Shown piece after piece: positions 62,451 through 64,000 of a DNA stretch of 64,000 bases. Below the pieces are notes generated by a model, which saw nothing but the letters and a program-made list of their open reading frames with translations, searched no databases and was not told the DNA's origin. Position numbers and translations under genes: made by a program. Source of the stretch: an uncultured Desulfuromusa sp. (GTDB taxonomy: Bacteria > Desulfobacterota > Desulfuromonadia > Desulfuromonadales > Geopsychrobacteraceae); NCBI RefSeq assembly GCF_963675815.1, contig NZ_OY776574.1, positions 428,001-492,000 of the forward strand, given 5' to 3'. Numbering within the stretch: position 1 is the stretch's first letter; every line of letters starts with the position of its first letter.

Positions 62451-63314
62451 ATGAGCAAAATTATCTACTCCATGGTTGCCGGCTGCATTTTTCTGCTGAT
62501 GATCAATCCGGCATGCGCAAATCAACAGGAATGCAGTGCAATCAAAGACAAAATCAAGCAAGAGCGCAACCTTCTAAAAAAACGCGAGTTGCTGAACCAT
62601 GGGCTTGAACTTTGTCCTCAGGATGCGGAGATTCATTATCGCTGCGCTTATACTGCTGAAAGGCTCCGAAACTACGACAAAGCTCAACGTAATTATCTGA
62701 AAGCCACAGAACTTGACAATCATTATGCCAAAGCTTATTTCGGCCTGGGTGACATCTACATGGTTCTGGGAAATGCCAGATCAGCCGTTGATGCCTACGA
62801 AAAAGGACTGACACTGGCGCCTCAAAACAAACGGGCCCGCTCTTCTTTTGAACTCGCACTGATTAAGTATAAGTCAGAACTTGGTGAACAGATTACGTCC
62901 GCAGAGTTTATTCAGGTCATGCAGGAAAGTAAGAAAGAGGAAACCGCACCTGGTGCTGTTGATGGCCCTTTGCTCCGCATGCAGATCCATTTTTACAGCG
63001 CATCGTCACAGTTGTCTGAACAAGCGAAAGCGCAACTCGTGAATGTCGGCAAAGCTCTCGAAAATCCGGCTTTGGCAGATAAAAAGTTTGAAATATCAGG
63101 ACATACCGACAATACCGGAGGAGCAGAAGCAAATTTGCTGCTATCCAAACACCGTGCTGAACAGGTGAGACAGTACCTGCTGGAAACATTTTCAATTCTT
63201 CCTGAAGCCTTGATCGTTGCCTATTACGGAGATACCCGTCCTGCTGAGCCCAATACATCACCTGAAAATCGCGCTCTGAATCGTCGGGTCGAATTCAGAC
63301 GGCTGAACCAATAA
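62451..63314 (+). CDS. TPR-OmpA domain envelope protein
   Basis: A 287-residue secreted protein: signal peptide (about 1-24), TPR-like repeats (about 40-135; HYRCAYTAERLRNYDKAQRNYLKA, YFGLGDIYMVLGNARSAVDAYEKGL), then an OmpA-like peptidoglycan-binding domain (about 175-286; EISGHTDNTGGAEANLLLSKHRAEQVRQYL, ENRALNRRVEF). It probably bridges peptidoglycan to a complex. It follows the heme sensor by 19 bases. Confidence 0.86.
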   Translation: MSKIIYSMVAGCIFLLMINPACANQQECSAIKDKIKQERNLLKKRELLNHGLELCPQDAEIHYRCAYTAERLRNYDKAQRNYLKATELDNHYAKAYFGLGDIYMVLGNARSAVDAYEKGLTLAPQNKRARSSFELALIKYKSELGEQITSAEFIQVMQESKKEETAPGAVDGPLLRMQIHFYSASSQLSEQAKAQLVNVGKALENPALADKKFEISGHTDNTGGAEANLLLSKHRAEQVRQYLLETFSILPEALIVAYYGDTRPAEPNTSPENRALNRRVEFRRLNQ

Positions 63315-63337
63315 CTGCCGTCATCAAAGGAGCTTTC

Positions 63338-63676
63338 ATGGCAACTCTGCAGGAGTTTAAAAATCAGACTGACAGCATGACCGATATCAAGAAACTGGTC
63401 ATAGTCGCCCGCGATGGAACGTCCCTTCTTCACAGTGGAGAACTGAGCAAATATCTGGGGGATTATGTTGCTTATGTCGCAGTCATGGCTGAACAATTAA
63501 GACCTTACCTTGGTTTTACCGGCCCGTATCATTTGATCATGGAACAAAGTTCGGGAGATCGAATCCTGACGCTGCTGGGTGAACAAATCATTGTCGGATT
63601 CGATTTGAGTTCCAATGTTTCTCCTGCAAATATCATTGAACAGTTCGGACCACTTGTTGATCAAATCACAATTTAA
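63338..63676 (+). CDS. Roadblock/LC7 domain protein (first)
   Basis: A 112-residue Roadblock/LC7-type protein (LVIVARDGTSLLHSGE, then LIMEQSSGDRILTLLGEQIIVGFDLSS). These proteins form dimers and act as MglB-like GTPase-activating or scaffolding partners for small GTPases. A strong AAAGGAG precedes ATG 63338. A second, different Roadblock gene follows at 63688. Confidence 0.78.
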   Translation: MATLQEFKNQTDSMTDIKKLVIVARDGTSLLHSGELSKYLGDYVAYVAVMAEQLRPYLGFTGPYHLIMEQSSGDRILTLLGEQIIVGFDLSSNVSPANIIEQFGPLVDQITI

Positions 63677-63687
63677 TGAGGCAAATT

Positions 63688-64000
63688 ATGCAGAAAATTC
63701 TGGATGAAATCAAAATAATACCGGGTGTCCTTGGATCAGCTGTTTATACCAGCAAACGAGGGATTCTTGCCTCTAATCTGCCGGAAGTATTCAAATCTGA
63801 CACCCAGGAGAGAATCGGCAATATTCTGCATAGGGTTTTCAAACTGAATGAAACGGTCAAACTCGATGTCAATTCCTTTGAAATCCAATATGACGAAGCA
63901 CTTCTCCTGATTCGAAAACTGTGTGATTCCTCATCTTTGATTTTTATCTGTGAGCCGGATGCTAAAGTTCATCTGATTAATATGTCAGCCAGTATGGTCA
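63688..64000 (+). CDS. Roadblock/LC7-like protein (second), truncated by window end
   Basis: Opens MQKILDEIKIIPGVLGSAVYTSKRGILASNLP, the first strand and loop of a Roadblock/LC7 fold; about 104 residues are visible and the gene runs off the edge. GAGG six bases before ATG 63688 supports the start. Pairing of two Roadblock genes suggests a heterodimer; an MglA-like GTPase might lie beyond the window. Confidence 0.72.
   Translation, partial: MQKILDEIKIIPGVLGSAVYTSKRGILASNLPEVFKSDTQERIGNILHRVFKLNETVKLDVNSFEIQYDEALLLIRKLCDSSSLIFICEPDAKVHLINMSASMV

Noticed and set aside
1..64000. CRISPR array, tRNA or rRNA genes
   Set aside because: No regularly spaced repeats, and no TPsiC-arm or rRNA-like sequence was found by eye; a program scan could still find a missed tRNA.

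Overview
The window looks like chromosome from an anaerobic or microaerobic member of the Desulfuromonadia (Desulfuromonas/Pelobacter/Geobacter relatives). This is inferred from gene content only: a hemG next to a CbpA-type dnaJ, ResB/CcsA-type cytochrome c maturation, PAS proteins with a C-terminal cysteine cluster, a double-cubane-cluster type reductase with its activase, a c-type-heme sensor, and a RayT/REP remnant. Base composition is moderate and most of the window reads as ordinary, densely packed chromosome. The stretch around 53.2-55.8 kb is the only part that looks accessory.

Layout. 0-5.2 kb: an unidentified partial gene, a CBS protein, a hybrid histidine kinase, an alpha/beta hydrolase and a DUF302-like protein whose promoter contains a 28-bp near-perfect palindrome. 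5.3-9.5 kb (minus): an FNT-family channel, then a translationally coupled set slyX-rhodanese-DoxX-KamA followed by a 2-hydroxyacid dehydrogenase; the slyX ribosome binding site lies in a 12-bp inverted repeat. 9.5-18.5 kb (minus): a complete phosphate regulon phoB-phoR-pstS-pstC-pstA-pstB-phoU with a three-unit Pho box before pstS and a stem-loop between pstS and pstC. 18.7-22.7 kb: an ACT-domain regulator, peptide deformylase, a second hybrid kinase and cobO.

22.8-32.7 kb is the respiratory heart of the window. On the minus strand lie a SCO-like copper protein, CoxA, CoxC, a subunit IV, CoxB with two C-terminal cytochrome c domains, and heme O synthase. CoxA carries YSHPAVY in place of the HPEVY glutamate motif, so it is a type A2 caa3-like oxidase. 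Divergent from the SCO gene is an overlapping plus-strand operon: two NosL proteins, a small anchored protein, a MacB-like ABC permease and ATPase, and an eight-helix membrane protein with cysteine motifs. No nosZ is present, so this set is the best candidate here for an undescribed copper-handling system serving the oxidase.

32.7-42.7 kb: a receiver protein with a cysteine-rich insertion, an MFS carrier, a LysR regulator, a large KAP-like P-loop NTPase, a uracil-DNA-glycosylase-like protein, DUF2288, a FapA/DUF342 protein, hemG and a CbpA-like J protein. 42.8-49.9 kb: a small secreted Cys-rich protein, resB and ccsA, an ArsB/NhaD-type transporter with a CBS partner, a glycosyltransferase and a PP2C phosphatase. 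50.2-52.3 kb: the double-cubane reductase and its ATP-dependent activase. 52.5-55.8 kb: a methyltransferase, a lone serine recombinase, a MerR-type promoter architecture, a PAS protein and the RayT remnant. 55.8-60.1 kb: a TauE-like exporter and haem genes hemH, hemE and an AhbD-like radical SAM enzyme. 60.1-64 kb: a secreted coiled-coil protein, a small unknown, and an operon of a c-type-heme sensor, a TPR-OmpA protein and two Roadblock/LC7 proteins, the last cut by the window edge. No tRNA, rRNA or CRISPR array was seen.
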